From NCBI RefSeq assembly GCF_035582795.1, contig NC_134367.1:120490062-120554061 (forward strand): a stretch of 64,000 nt of DNA. Direction: 5' to 3'. The position numbers and the translations under genes are program-made. Positions 51,401 to 63,400 of the stretch are shown in pieces. The DNA is from Mycteria americana (taxonomy: Eukaryota > Chordata > Aves > Ciconiiformes > Ciconiidae). Position 1 is the first letter of the stretch; the number at the start of each line of letters is the position of its first letter. The notes below the pieces were generated by a model. That model was given only the letters and a program-made list of their open reading frames with translations. It made no database searches and was not told where the DNA came from.

Positions 51401-54400
51401 GTACTCAGATCTCTTATAAAGTTGGTATTTTTATAGTTGTATAGCAAGCCTGTGACTCCCTCCTCCTTCTCAGCTCCCCAGGGAGTTTGGTATCTGTTTA
51501 TCTGCTCTCCTTGAGGACTGCGCGTTTCACTTCTAAAGGTGACAGTGATCTTGGAATAGGTTTTTTATCCCTCTAATTCTTTGGCATCTTCTATATTTAC
51601 CTCTTAACAATGCTGGTTTACGTGTGATTCCACATAAGTAAAAGACATAAAACATACTGTGCAGAGCACCATGTGAAATAATAGCCAACTTGTCTAAACA
51701 ATTTTTAGACTTAAAATAAGACTTTTTCTAATTATTTTTGAAATATTTTTGTAATTATTTCATTTTGCATATGTTAATATATTTCTGAAGGCATGTTTTT
51801 TATCCCCCCCCCCCCCCCCAGTAAAAAGTGGCAATACAAATATAGTTTGAGTGAAATTCTGTGTTTTTTCCAAATAAGGTTAGATTTTTTTCTGGTTGAG
51901 ATGTTTTGGGATTTCTGCCAAAAGATTCCTACCTCAGCTTGGTGGGTAGTTTTTTCTTTCCTTTCTTTGCAGTCTGTATAAACTGTGATGCCAGGATTAT
52001 GACACATGTTCTGAAGATACACACAGACACTGAAGTAGTATCTGTGTAAAAGGCAAGTAAGCAACAGACATTTTTACTCCTTGTCTGACATTTACACATG
52101 GCTTTGTTGTCTCTCTTCAGACTGTCGCATCAGATGTGCTGTTCTCTTATACTCTTTTTGCCATTTATGGTTCAAAAGTAGTTTATATTCTGTTCTAACA
52201 AGCTGTTTGTGTAAGTACCCTTTAGTTTTACATGGTCAAATATGGTACAAATATTTTATACATTTAAATTACTTGTGATTTCTTTTGCATTTTTCATTAA
52301 ACTCAATTTTTACCTTTTCTGAAGTGAACAAAATATGCGTAACTCCCTTTTTCTGCAGAAGAAATAGCACATTTAGGCAGTGTGCTATTATTTTAGTAGA
52401 TGTTCAGATATTCATAGGGTGCTCACATGTACACATTTACAAAATATGTATGCACATATGCAGAGATAAGAAGAGAGGTCAGAAATGACTGCCCTTCTAA
52501 CACCATTCAGTGACACAGTTTTTATACATTGCCTCGGATGAAGATGATAAGCTGTGGTTCTGAGGCTGCCTGGGGTCTTGCGGTATGGCCCCATGGTTTG
52601 CTTTCCAGTGTCACGGGTGAGATGCATGGGTTGCCCGAGCTGTGCTTTACTGATGGGTCCTCGAGAGGCTAGAGGTGGTTATGCTGCTTCAGGCCACTTG
52701 AGACCTCTAAGATGGGTCTCTTGAAGACTCTTAAGGAGCCCAAAGGCATGAGCGGCTGATGCAAATTTGCAGAAGGGCTCTTCCCCCATCAGTTACTGGA
52801 CATGCCTCCTTGTATGTGACGAGGACCTGTGTGTGTGCCTCTATTTTGCGTCCATTATATAAAGTCTCCTCCTGCAAGACCAAAAGAGAGGGATCTGGCT
52901 CTGGCTTGTTGTGAACTAGGTTAGAAGAGTGTCAGTTGTTCCTTGCTCAGCAGGGAGAGTGCTTTTGTTCACAGGATACGTTTTGTGACATGCCTGTTTA
53001 TGACATGTCAGTTTATGACACGTCAGGAAATCTATAAAAAGTCTCATAATGAAAAGAAAGCGCTAGAGATATTTTCCAGTTTGTGTGGACAAATTGTAGG
53101 GAGCTCATTGAATATGAGTAGCCCCCAATTTGACTAAAAGCCAAAGGGGAAATTTTTCCAATGGGAAAAACTAATTTAATTCTTTTTGATAGCATGGGCT
53201 GCACTGTCTCAGAGTATTTGAATGCTGAAGTTTTTAGCTGTTTAGGCCTGCAACGGTGAAATCTAAAGCCAGATTTTGTTTGGCACCAAACAGTTTTCAG
53301 TGGTGGTATGTGTTGTGCGATTTGTATACTAATATAGAACTTGTTTAGCATAACTTGCTTAGCATTAGTAGCTAAGTTTGCTGAAGCCTCAGCCAGTAAG
53401 CTGTGAACTTTCACCTAGATGTGTTGAACTTTTACCTAGTCGAGTAAAAAAGGCCCCAGAGCCAGAAGATAAGGAAGCTACATTCATTAACAGAAGCTGC
53501 AACTGTAGAGATAAGAAAAGAAATGGCCTGCCTGGAGACAATGAAAGGACCCAATGAAGAATGGGAAGACCCCAGACCCTAATATTACTCCTGGTCTGAA
53601 CTGTCGCATTAGGGGTGGGGAGTTTAGATTGTAAGGGTATAGTTGCCCAGGAATTTCTTTCTTTGAGGTTCCTCTTTGGAGGCATCCAGCTCGAGCTGTA
53701 GTGCTATTAATAAAAAGGACTTTATAGAAGAATCTCTTTTCGGCTTATTGATTCAGCAGAAATCTAGAATCGAACCCTGTTACGGTGGCTGGCATGCGTA
53801 ACTTCTGTAACGTGTGTCTGCAAGCTCTGCAAGCCACTGTCGTGCATGTGCAGCTCTCGAGGGCGGTGCACGTTGTCTGTGGAGACACAGAGGTGAGGAG
53901 TTGTTCCTACAAACTCGCTGGAAAACCTGTTTACTTGGCCAGCTCTGCCGATAGATATCTTGGTCAGGAGCCTGACCTGATAGAAATAGAGAACCACTTC
54001 TGGGGTGACTAAAGCAGTCATTAATATTTAATGTGATGCTATTGGAGAATATTTTCAGATTGATATTTTGGCTGTTTCATTGAGTCTTCAGCCTTTTTTT
54101 TTCCTAAAAAGTGTATTACATTTAGTTGTAAGAGCATTTGTGATACAGCAAATGGTACTTAAAGCTTTATGGGGAAGTGAGGGATGGTTTCGTCTGAGCT
54201 CCCCAGCTTGGGCTTTGCTCCCGATCAAGTGTTGTTTTCCAGCACCAAGGGGTGAGTGAGGGCCTTCACAGAGCAGTTGTGATTCCTACGGTGAAGAGTT
54301 TGACCTGCTGCTCCTGTCTCCTTGTAAAGGCTCAGCTCTTAACAACCACCGTGGCCACTATGGGTTTGGGGAACACGTTTTATATTTCACTGAGCCAACA

Positions 54401-57400
54401 GGAGGGAAAACCATTTTATCCATGCCGAAAGGAAGACCTGCCGGCTGGTATCCTGAAACTGGAAGCGTACCTCTAGCCTGTCAAACCTGTCAACGGGTAA
54501 CATGAGTTGTCAAAATAGGTGATGAGTGACCAGATGGTAAAGTGCTCTTGCTTGCTTCCCTTGAAACAGTGTAGTCTGTAAACTTGTCTCCTTTACTTGC
54601 TGATCTCTGTGCTGCTGTGAAATGTGTCTGCAGGGTTATGGGCCAAGGCAGTGATGGGCTGTGGTGAGCCTGGTTTAGGAGTGCAGGAACCCTTCTTCCA
54701 GGTAGGAAAATGTAACTCTAGCTATTGCCCAGAATAGTACAGATAATATACAATGGTGCTGTGAAAGGAAGGAAAGCAGAGGCTGCAGTCAGAGTTTGGC
54801 TCCGAATCGGACTATATGGCAAGACATCATACAGTTGAAGGGTATGACTCATGTATTTCATGTTGTTCCATGCTGGAGCATCTATGCTTTGCTATGAAGG
54901 AAACTGATGTCCAAATGTAAACCAAGGGGGAAATTAGCTGAGTTAATAATTAACTTTTAAGATGCAAACAATCAAGATACACTGAGTAAAGTGAAAATTA
55001 ATTCATGATGCTAATTCAGTTTTCTGTGCTTGGTGCATAATAAAGCAAGATTGCACTTTGCCGATTTCACTGACAGGATCGCTGCCTGCAGAGAGCTACA
55101 ATAAGCTCTGCTAATGTCTGTACCATTACTGCACACAGGGTAGGGCTACAACTTTTTTTTTTTTTCCACGTGCCTTCAAAATATGAGCTGCTCCAACTTC
55201 TATTTTTAACTCTCCCAAGTGAAACAAGATTAAACATGAAGCAGTAGTCCACTGCAGCAAGTAATTTTCCCAGAATGATTGTAGAAACCTAATAAACACA
55301 GTTCTCATTTATTTTATTGTAAGAGAATGGAGGAGCAGAAAAAATGCTGACCACGTGGTCTCTTAAGGGAATGACAGGTCATGTCTCCAATTCCGGGACT
55401 GTCACTGTGTTTGTCTCTCTCTCTTTTCCTGCTTTTACTCCCTTCCTTGAATTTTTTTGTATTTACCATCTGGTGTTTATTCTGCCCTATCTGGATTTCT
55501 CTCTGCCTTTTATTTTCCTCTCCATCTTTAGCAATACTGCATTAAATGGCTTCCATCTGTTGAGAGTTCTTATTTCTGAATCCAGCTCCTTCAGGAGGAC
55601 TGAAGAAGAAACTATTTTAGACTGAATAACGTAACCTGTGAAGATTTAGACATTCTCCAAGAAAACAACTTGCTTCTACTGAAGCATAGTTCAGGGAGCA
55701 CATGTGTATGCCCATTCGTTTTGAAAAAGGTTGAACCTGTCAAACTTGTCTGTAACACAGCTGCATGTTTAAGAACTACTGGAAATGTGACATTTCTTTG
55801 CCTCCACCCCAAGTGGCAAAATGCTTTCTAAACCATAGCAAAGAATTTGACTCAAGTGGGGAGAAAACTGATATCAAAGCTTGGGATTTTTTTGCTGTAA
55901 TTCAGTTGAGTACAGGCCAGGATGGACAATTTATATTTTTAATTTTAATATAGTTATATTTTTAATCCTCCTGTTTGACTCTTGTAGTTGCAAGTATATC
56001 TGATATTAATAGAATATTTCCTTATTTTTTCAGTTCCCTATTTTATCTCCCTCTAGCCTGTCCAACTCCTATCTGTACTCTCTGAGCCTTTTTTTTCTTG
56101 TACATCTCTTCCTCTTTCTATTTTAAATTATTTAAGTAGTTTGGAAACTATTATTCAGGAAGGGGGTGGTGCTTCTTTTTTTATGTTTATTGCTTAAAAT
56201 CCAAGCTTTTAGTATCTATTCATAATCTGAGTATGCAGGCATCGTTTGGAGATCTAGCTGTGACTAATGTTACTAGTGGGTGGGCTTGTTCTGCCCTTTT
56301 TTTTTTTTTTAATTTTTATTTATTGTTGTTCTGTAAGTGGTATAAAGCCTAGACAGAGTCTGTAAGTAGGTCCAGACAGAGTAATCCCGATGATTCTCAA
56401 TTTTCCTTCAGCTAAAGATGTTTTTAGGATGGGGCTGGGGTGGGGGAGCCACTTTTTTGAGCTCAGCACAGCAGGTTTGCAGGAAGTATGATCTGACCAC
56501 AGGAGCATGGCTCAGGTTGTGGTTCATCTAGTGGCTCCCTGTTTTAATCAACCTTTTATCCTCCTTTGTCATCAAATGAGTCTTCATACCGCAGAAAAAT
56601 GACACCTCCTGCAAATAAATTTAGGAAGTGGTGTTTTATGGAATTACGAGTTCAAACTGGTCGTTTCCAGCAGACACACAGGCTAATGGCAGAGGCAGGC
56701 TGGAGAAAAAAAAATGTTGTGGTCACTTCAGATGCTTTTAAAAACTAATGCTGAGATCTCTTTTGCATTCAATTGTAAGCTAGGCCAAAAATATCTACTC
56801 CCCTATTATTGAACTTCATGTTCAAATGAAAAATTAATTTTAGCAGAGAACATTGGGTTTGAGCTTGTATGCAAAAAAAAAAGATTAGGGGTTTGGGGGG
56901 TTTCTTCTTGGTGGGAACCTGGGAACCTTTCGGGGAGAAAACGGAGGAGTCAGTCAAGAAGCATGGAAGCGACCCATTGAGAAGAATTTTATCTTCCATG
57001 TGCACATTTGACAAGTCAGAGTGGAATCAAACTTAATAAGATTAGAAATGCAGGAAGGATGTAATTTTGCCCAGAACTTCATCATGCACACACATTTTTC
57101 CCATCTGCAGTAGCAATTAAGTAATTTTTTTGTTGTTGTTGCTGTGTGTTGCGAGTCCTCCCGTCCAAGAAGAAAGCTGTATGAAAGTCAGAATAACTCA
57201 AACTTAAAAATATTTACAAGTCTGCTGAATGTCCGTTGACCTGGTCAGTGTCTCCTCTGCAATGAATCTAAAGGCTCTACAGGTTGGAATAAAAAATAGG
57301 CATTGCAGAAGATGTATTACACACTAGAAAAAAATTAAACTACAGGCTTTTAAACAATACATATATTATTATCCTCTTAATGATTCACAGTTAGCTCTCT

Positions 57401-60400
57401 TCTGTTAGCAAACAGTTTCATTTCCCTTTTAACTGTGTATTACAGCTCAATAAAAAGCAAACTATGGGGACATAGAATGGAACTTGAATAAAAGAAATTC
57501 GTGTGATCTCCCACGGATTAGGTGAAGAATTAAAAATGAGTTAAAATCTTTCTACTTTGATGTAGAAATACTAAATGTATGTTAAGGTCACTTGTCATTT
57601 CTGACTTACAAATTTGGGGGAGTGTAGAGGCCTTTAGCTTTGGGTTTTTTTCCGAAAGGTGGATCACCATTTTCAAGTGCAGACAAGCAGGCTGTTGCAT
57701 CTAATTTTATCTTAATTCCAATTCTCAGGAGAGCTCTTGGACTCTAATAAACAGTGTTTGTGAGGCACAACCTACCAACTAGTTGAAAACCTCCACTGTC
57801 TCCAGAAACGTGGGAAAGTCTACTGGACTAATATCCAGGGAACATCTATGGGAACAGCTCATTTATTACAGGACTGGATATCTCAGCAGCCCTTGGGAGA
57901 GAGTTGGGTTAGTGCGTACTTACAAAGGAGGACCCAGAAACCACAGGGTTGCAGAGAAGTTCTCATATTCCTCCTGTCTGAAGCTGCTATTTGCAGAAGA
58001 ACGTGCTGAGCTAACTTTCAGAAATAGCTTAGTGTCACTAGGACCCACGTGTGCCATTATGCCCAAAGATGATGAAACCTGCTTCTGTTCCCCCTCTGCT
58101 CTCCCAGGGTTGTCCTTCTTTCTTTTTAGGTAAGGAGAAAGAAGCTATACACCCCAGAGCTGCATGCAGCAGACACCCTGTATTTACCCCAAATCCAGTA
58201 AAGGTTTTCTTCTAAGGATAAGTGAAAAAAATGCATAGTATCCTGACATGAACAGGAATTGGCTTTGTGTGATCAAAGTGTTTTGGCCAAGCGGGGTTCC
58301 TTGGCACGTTCCTCCTGTCTGCAGCTGGTCCCCCCTCTCCATGCATGTGCTCCAAGGGTCTGAGAAACGGTTTGCAAGGTTACATCTCTAAGACCATCTG
58401 AATTACAAGCGTAGTGATACAGGAATAGCCTCTCACCCTCACCTCCCAAAAACCTGAAGAGGCGAGTTCATTAGTATGGTACGTGGCACTGAATTGTTTG
58501 TTTCTCTGAGCTTGTGATTTCTTTGTGCTACAGATTGGCAGCAGCCTGCAATTTGAGGGTCAGCTGGAGAAAATGCCTACACATGGTGGCATGGCCAGCT
58601 CTTGGAGCTCTTCCATAATGGTTGACAAGTAATGTTTTATTTCTGGAAATGAAGTGTATTCTTTTTTCCCAGTGGGTTTTATTGATTGTTGTTTCTCACT
58701 AGTATTGCATGCTTGTCAGGCTTTATTTCTCAGAACAGATAATGAATTTAAGTCTGTTTTCCTGTTCTGTGTACCAAGGCACATGTCTAATGGATCTAAT
58801 TAAGCCAATACAAAACTCTCCAGATTATCAAATATTGTTCCATTAAGGAAATAGTATTTGAAGTCGTATTTTTATTGGCTGAATTATATTTGAAGACATA
58901 GTGGGTGTGTGTTGAAGGTGAACACAAGGAGAAGTCAGTATGACCAAAACTGTTTCTTGTTGTTCAAAAACATCTGCCCAGCCTCTGGAAAGAAAGGTGT
59001 AGCCAGTTGCTTAGGGTGGGATTTGCCTGCTCGTAGTATGACGTGCTGTCCGTAACCTGGGCTTCCTAGGGAAGGAAAAAAAAAAAAGCATGTCTTAACA
59101 AATCTTAAAATACATAATGTGAAGAAATTTTTAATATCAAATGGTGTTCTTTTACAGACACTAGTTTCGAAAATAGGCTTTTTTTTACTTAGTCACTTGA
59201 GTGAATAGTCATAGTAATGTAAATGAAATTACTCACTAGCATACAGTAGCTATGATTTTATACATTCTTAGAAAACTTTTCTGCTTTTTGTTAGTTGAAG
59301 ATTTTTATGTTGAAATAGTAAATCATTTATGATTACCAATAAAAACTGGAATTAGGTCCTATGTAACTTTTTTTCCTCCTGTCATACTTTTCTCACAGCA
59401 CGTCCTGACATGCTGTAGAACTGTGCAGAGATGGGACAGTCTGTAAATAAAAAGGGGCTGTGATAATATATTGCAAAAGTCTGGTTCTTGATGACTGTTG
59501 AAGAGATGAGGTGGGAAACAACTAAGGCAGGATCTCCATGTACACACACACACTTAGCTCAGAGTATAAAGTCTATATAACATAATGGCGTGTGCCACTG
59601 ACAGTACAGTGACTCAAGTTATGCAGTAGATCTGCACTTTAAGGTCTGTCTGGACTAAGTAATTGGCATTAATAAGATGTATCCCTCTTGGACCAATGCT
59701 GACAGTCATTCAGCTGTAGGAGCTGATGGATAAAATAGGTTTCAATACCTTTAAGTCCTGAGAAGTTTCCAGTAATGATGCGAAAATGTCTGTATGTTGT
59801 TTGTAAATGTGCGTATGCAGTGAAACCATCTTCATCACTGCTGTGGGAGCTGGACAACGGCTGGTCATTGTCCTGCTGGTGGTAAATGCTCATCTGAAGC
59901 TCCTGGGGTTTAAAAGCATGAGAGGGAGAGCTGTAATCAGATATATTTTATCTGTCTTTAGTTATAAACACAGAAGAACCCCTCATGTTTTAACTTTCAA
60001 TTAATCCTTTAGAAATATCAGAGGTGTATTCACTGTAATTTGATATGCTATGTAATAAATGAGTGTTGTTAAAAGTAATGGAAAGAATTGTTCGTAATGC
60101 TGTGGAGAATATGACTGGAAATGTAATTTTTTGCCAAGTTAAATTAAAATATTTCCTCAAGCTTAAAAAAAAGTCCGAAATTTAAGTGTGGTCACTCATT
60201 CATATGAGCAATGGAGTAGAAACTACGCTTGTTTAAAGAATGAGTTGTGTAAGTGTTTGTACAATAAAGGAGATGGAAGATCAGCAAAGACCTTAATTGT
60301 TCTCTCATTCTTTGTAACTTATATCAGGTTTCCTGTCCACAATGAAATGTTTCCAAGTTATGATGAAAAAGAAAGTTAAAATTAGTTGCTGTTCTTCTGT

Positions 60401-63400
60401 GACTTGAAAACCTCTATAGCTGGTGGGTTTTGTTGAGGAATTTCAAAGAAAATACGTCTTCATTAATATCTTCATGCAGCTATACTGAGCTATAAGTCAT
60501 TGATTGCTTGTACCTGCTCCCAATTAAAATTTATACTCATTTTTTTTAAAAAGGAGTTTTTAAGCAGTAGTCCTATTTCCAAGCTGAGAGAGATTCTAGT
60601 CTGAATTATGAACTATATTGGTATGTTATTTAAAGCATGCATTATCTAATAAATATTCCACCAAAATACAGTATGGTTATCTTCTGGTTTCTTAGCTGTG
60701 TGCGCATACAGTATTAAGCAATCCATATTGTGTGTACGTGTGCACATGTGTCTGTGAGACGGAGAGAAATGACTGCTAATTATGATACATGGTTTCCTTC
60801 CTCTGTTTTATGTGACAGTGTTTTGGTAGCAAACTATATCAGGGTGCTTATAGTACATGAACGTACAGAGGTTTTAAATATAGCTCACACTGGAGCTTAA
60901 CTAATCGTCAGTCTGTTGATGATCTTTGCCAAACAGGCAAGTGTAGCTGTCCTGTATAAGCCCTAGTAATATTGTTTTGTCATCCTTATGCTTAGAACAG
61001 CAAGCTTGGTCATAAGCTTCCTCTTTTGGGTCATAAGCTTCCTCTTTCAGATACACTTAGAAGTCAGATTTATATCATGTGTCAAGCACAATAAGGAACT
61101 TTGTGCATGTGTGTTTTATCAGCTTAGCAAAGCACTACCAGAAGCTGCATCTTGCAAAAAGAGTTGTTGTGAAGGGCGTGAGGTTAAAAGAAGCCCCTAA
61201 GAATTACAAATGTGAAATATTTGAAGGGTGTAAAATCAAGCTGAGAAAAGGGTTACCTGGTTATCTGATCCAGTGAATATGCATTAGGTTAACATTTAAT
61301 GCAGATTAAATGTTTCTCCATGACACCTTGCTTCATTCAGTTCAGAGGATGTGGTTTATGTTCTCGGTTCCTGCACAGGAATAAAACAGAAGGCAATTTT
61401 CTGCACAGCTGAACTGAGAAGAAAGTGCATCTCGACTTGATCTTGGTCTTGACAGGGCTTACATAAGGTGCTGGCATCTGGGGTTGTTGATTTGCCTCTA
61501 TTCCTCCCCCCCTTCACATAAACCAACACAAAAGGTGTACATAAGCAGTAGTTGGTGTCACGCAACACGCAAACAGATCCAGACACAGATGTAGTGATAC
61601 AAAAAATATTAAAACAGAAAGTATTCCACACTGCTGTTAATAGACAGTCCTGTTCATGTAAGATGTGGATGTAGGAAAGCACCGTAAGTCTAAATAGCTT
61701 TTCTTTTGAAAATGAAAAGAAGTGCTTTTTTCACTTAGAGCATAATTAGATATTACCAGATAATTACCTCTTAAGTTAAATATCTTCATGATAAAAGCAA
61801 ACAGTAGATACAGATATGGTGAATGCCCTGTAGAAAAGACAGAGCAGTGCACTAGGCATCTCAAATTTTATAATAAATTGGCCGATGCTCCTATTAAGCT
61901 GGAACCCTGATACAGCTGAGCAGTTACTTCTGGTGTGGATTGCCATTTCTTTTCTTGATCATGTAACAGGTGGCAGCTAATCCATTGCAAGAGCAAGGGA
62001 AGGCAGCGTGTCCCTCAAAAAAAAAAAACAAACCCCACCACAAAAAAAACCCTTCAAAAACCACACCAAAAAACTATAAAAGCTTCAGGACAAAGATCTT
62101 ATACCCTGGATGATAAAAGGCAGCGTAACTGTTGTAAATCACATGTTGTTTGTTGGGTTTGGGGGGGGCAGTGTTTCTGGTTTGCTTTTCTCTTGGAAAA
62201 AAAAACTCTGTAAGGAGGGTGTGGTGGTGTATCTGCTGAAGGTTGAGCACATTGCAGTGTTGGCTTTACACCCTTCAAAGCAGCAAACCTGCCGCTGTTC
62301 TGTTGCTTGTGTGATATGTGAGCTCTTTGTTTTGGGCTAGTTCTTGTGGTTTTTTTTGTTTTGGTTTTGTTTTTTTTTTTACCTGCCGTTTTATTTCAGG
62401 CCACTCCTGGTGTGACTAAGATTGCGTACTTTGACAACTGTCTGGTCTAGAGGAAGGTGGCAAAGCCTGCCGGTAGTTCACCCCACTGACAGTTTTAGTT
62501 CATTGCTGATGAAATGGGGAGAAGCAGCAGGTCTCACGTCCTCGGTGAGCTCACGGAGCGCTAACCTGTCGGTTTTTAGAAAAGTGACGCCCTGCTTTGC
62601 AGACAGGCAGTGTGAAGAACACAGTGCATGTCCAGCCAAAAGCCACACGATGTCACCCCCGTGGCTAGCAGTAGGCTTTGAGAGGGAGGTCGTCATTTCC
62701 CTGAATGCGTGGAGTACAGCAGTAGGAATACCATGTCAAGGAAAATTAAATGGAGGCAAATCCCAAGGAGTGCAGTGTTTGCTACGCTTCACCTTGCTGT
62801 GCTCCACGTTGGTGCGTGTTTGGAGGTGGCATATTAATTTAGGGTAAGCTGCATCCATTTTGGGTGAAAATGAAGCAAAAAGCGTCTACTTGAAACTACG
62901 ATGGGGAAACTTTGCCACAGTTTCCTCTCTCCACCTCCTGTCCTCCCCTCCCTTCACAGTTGTATTTAGCAACCATTGCCAGTTAGGCAATGCAAATTTG
63001 ACGCTGTAAGATTATCAGCTTTGGAAAAATAGGTGGAAAAAATGGATATTTATTAAAAAAGGGGTTTGGGAAGAGTAATTTCTGTTGCTGTGCAGGGAGG
63101 AGGAGTAAATGACCCCTTACGCTCCCTTGCAAAACACAAATACAGTATTTAGCCTGACAGAGTCCACTGACGCTTCGGAAGAAACTGCAGTTGCATTTTT
63201 AGGGATTGCTCCACGCACACGGACTCTCCCTTGGAAGACTCGTGCTCTTGCTGCTGCAGCCAGCACTGCTGTGGCCAGCACTGCAGGCCCTGCTTGACTA
63301 GGGCAGCATTTACCAGTTTTGCTTCCTTGTCTGCGGTGTGGAGGTGGCAGATGAAGCCGTTGGTGTTGCAGCGAGCTGGGATGTCTCCTCACTTGTTTCA

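Noticed and set aside
53767-53776. GAATCGAACC, the reverse complement of a tRNA B box (GGTTCGATTC)
   Set aside because: No A box or cloverleaf fits on the minus strand at the right spacing, so this is not a tRNA gene or a tRNA-derived SINE as far as I can see.
57783-58133. 116-codon ORF in COMMD1 intron 1
   Set aside because: No domain or family resemblance, and no promoter or splice context.
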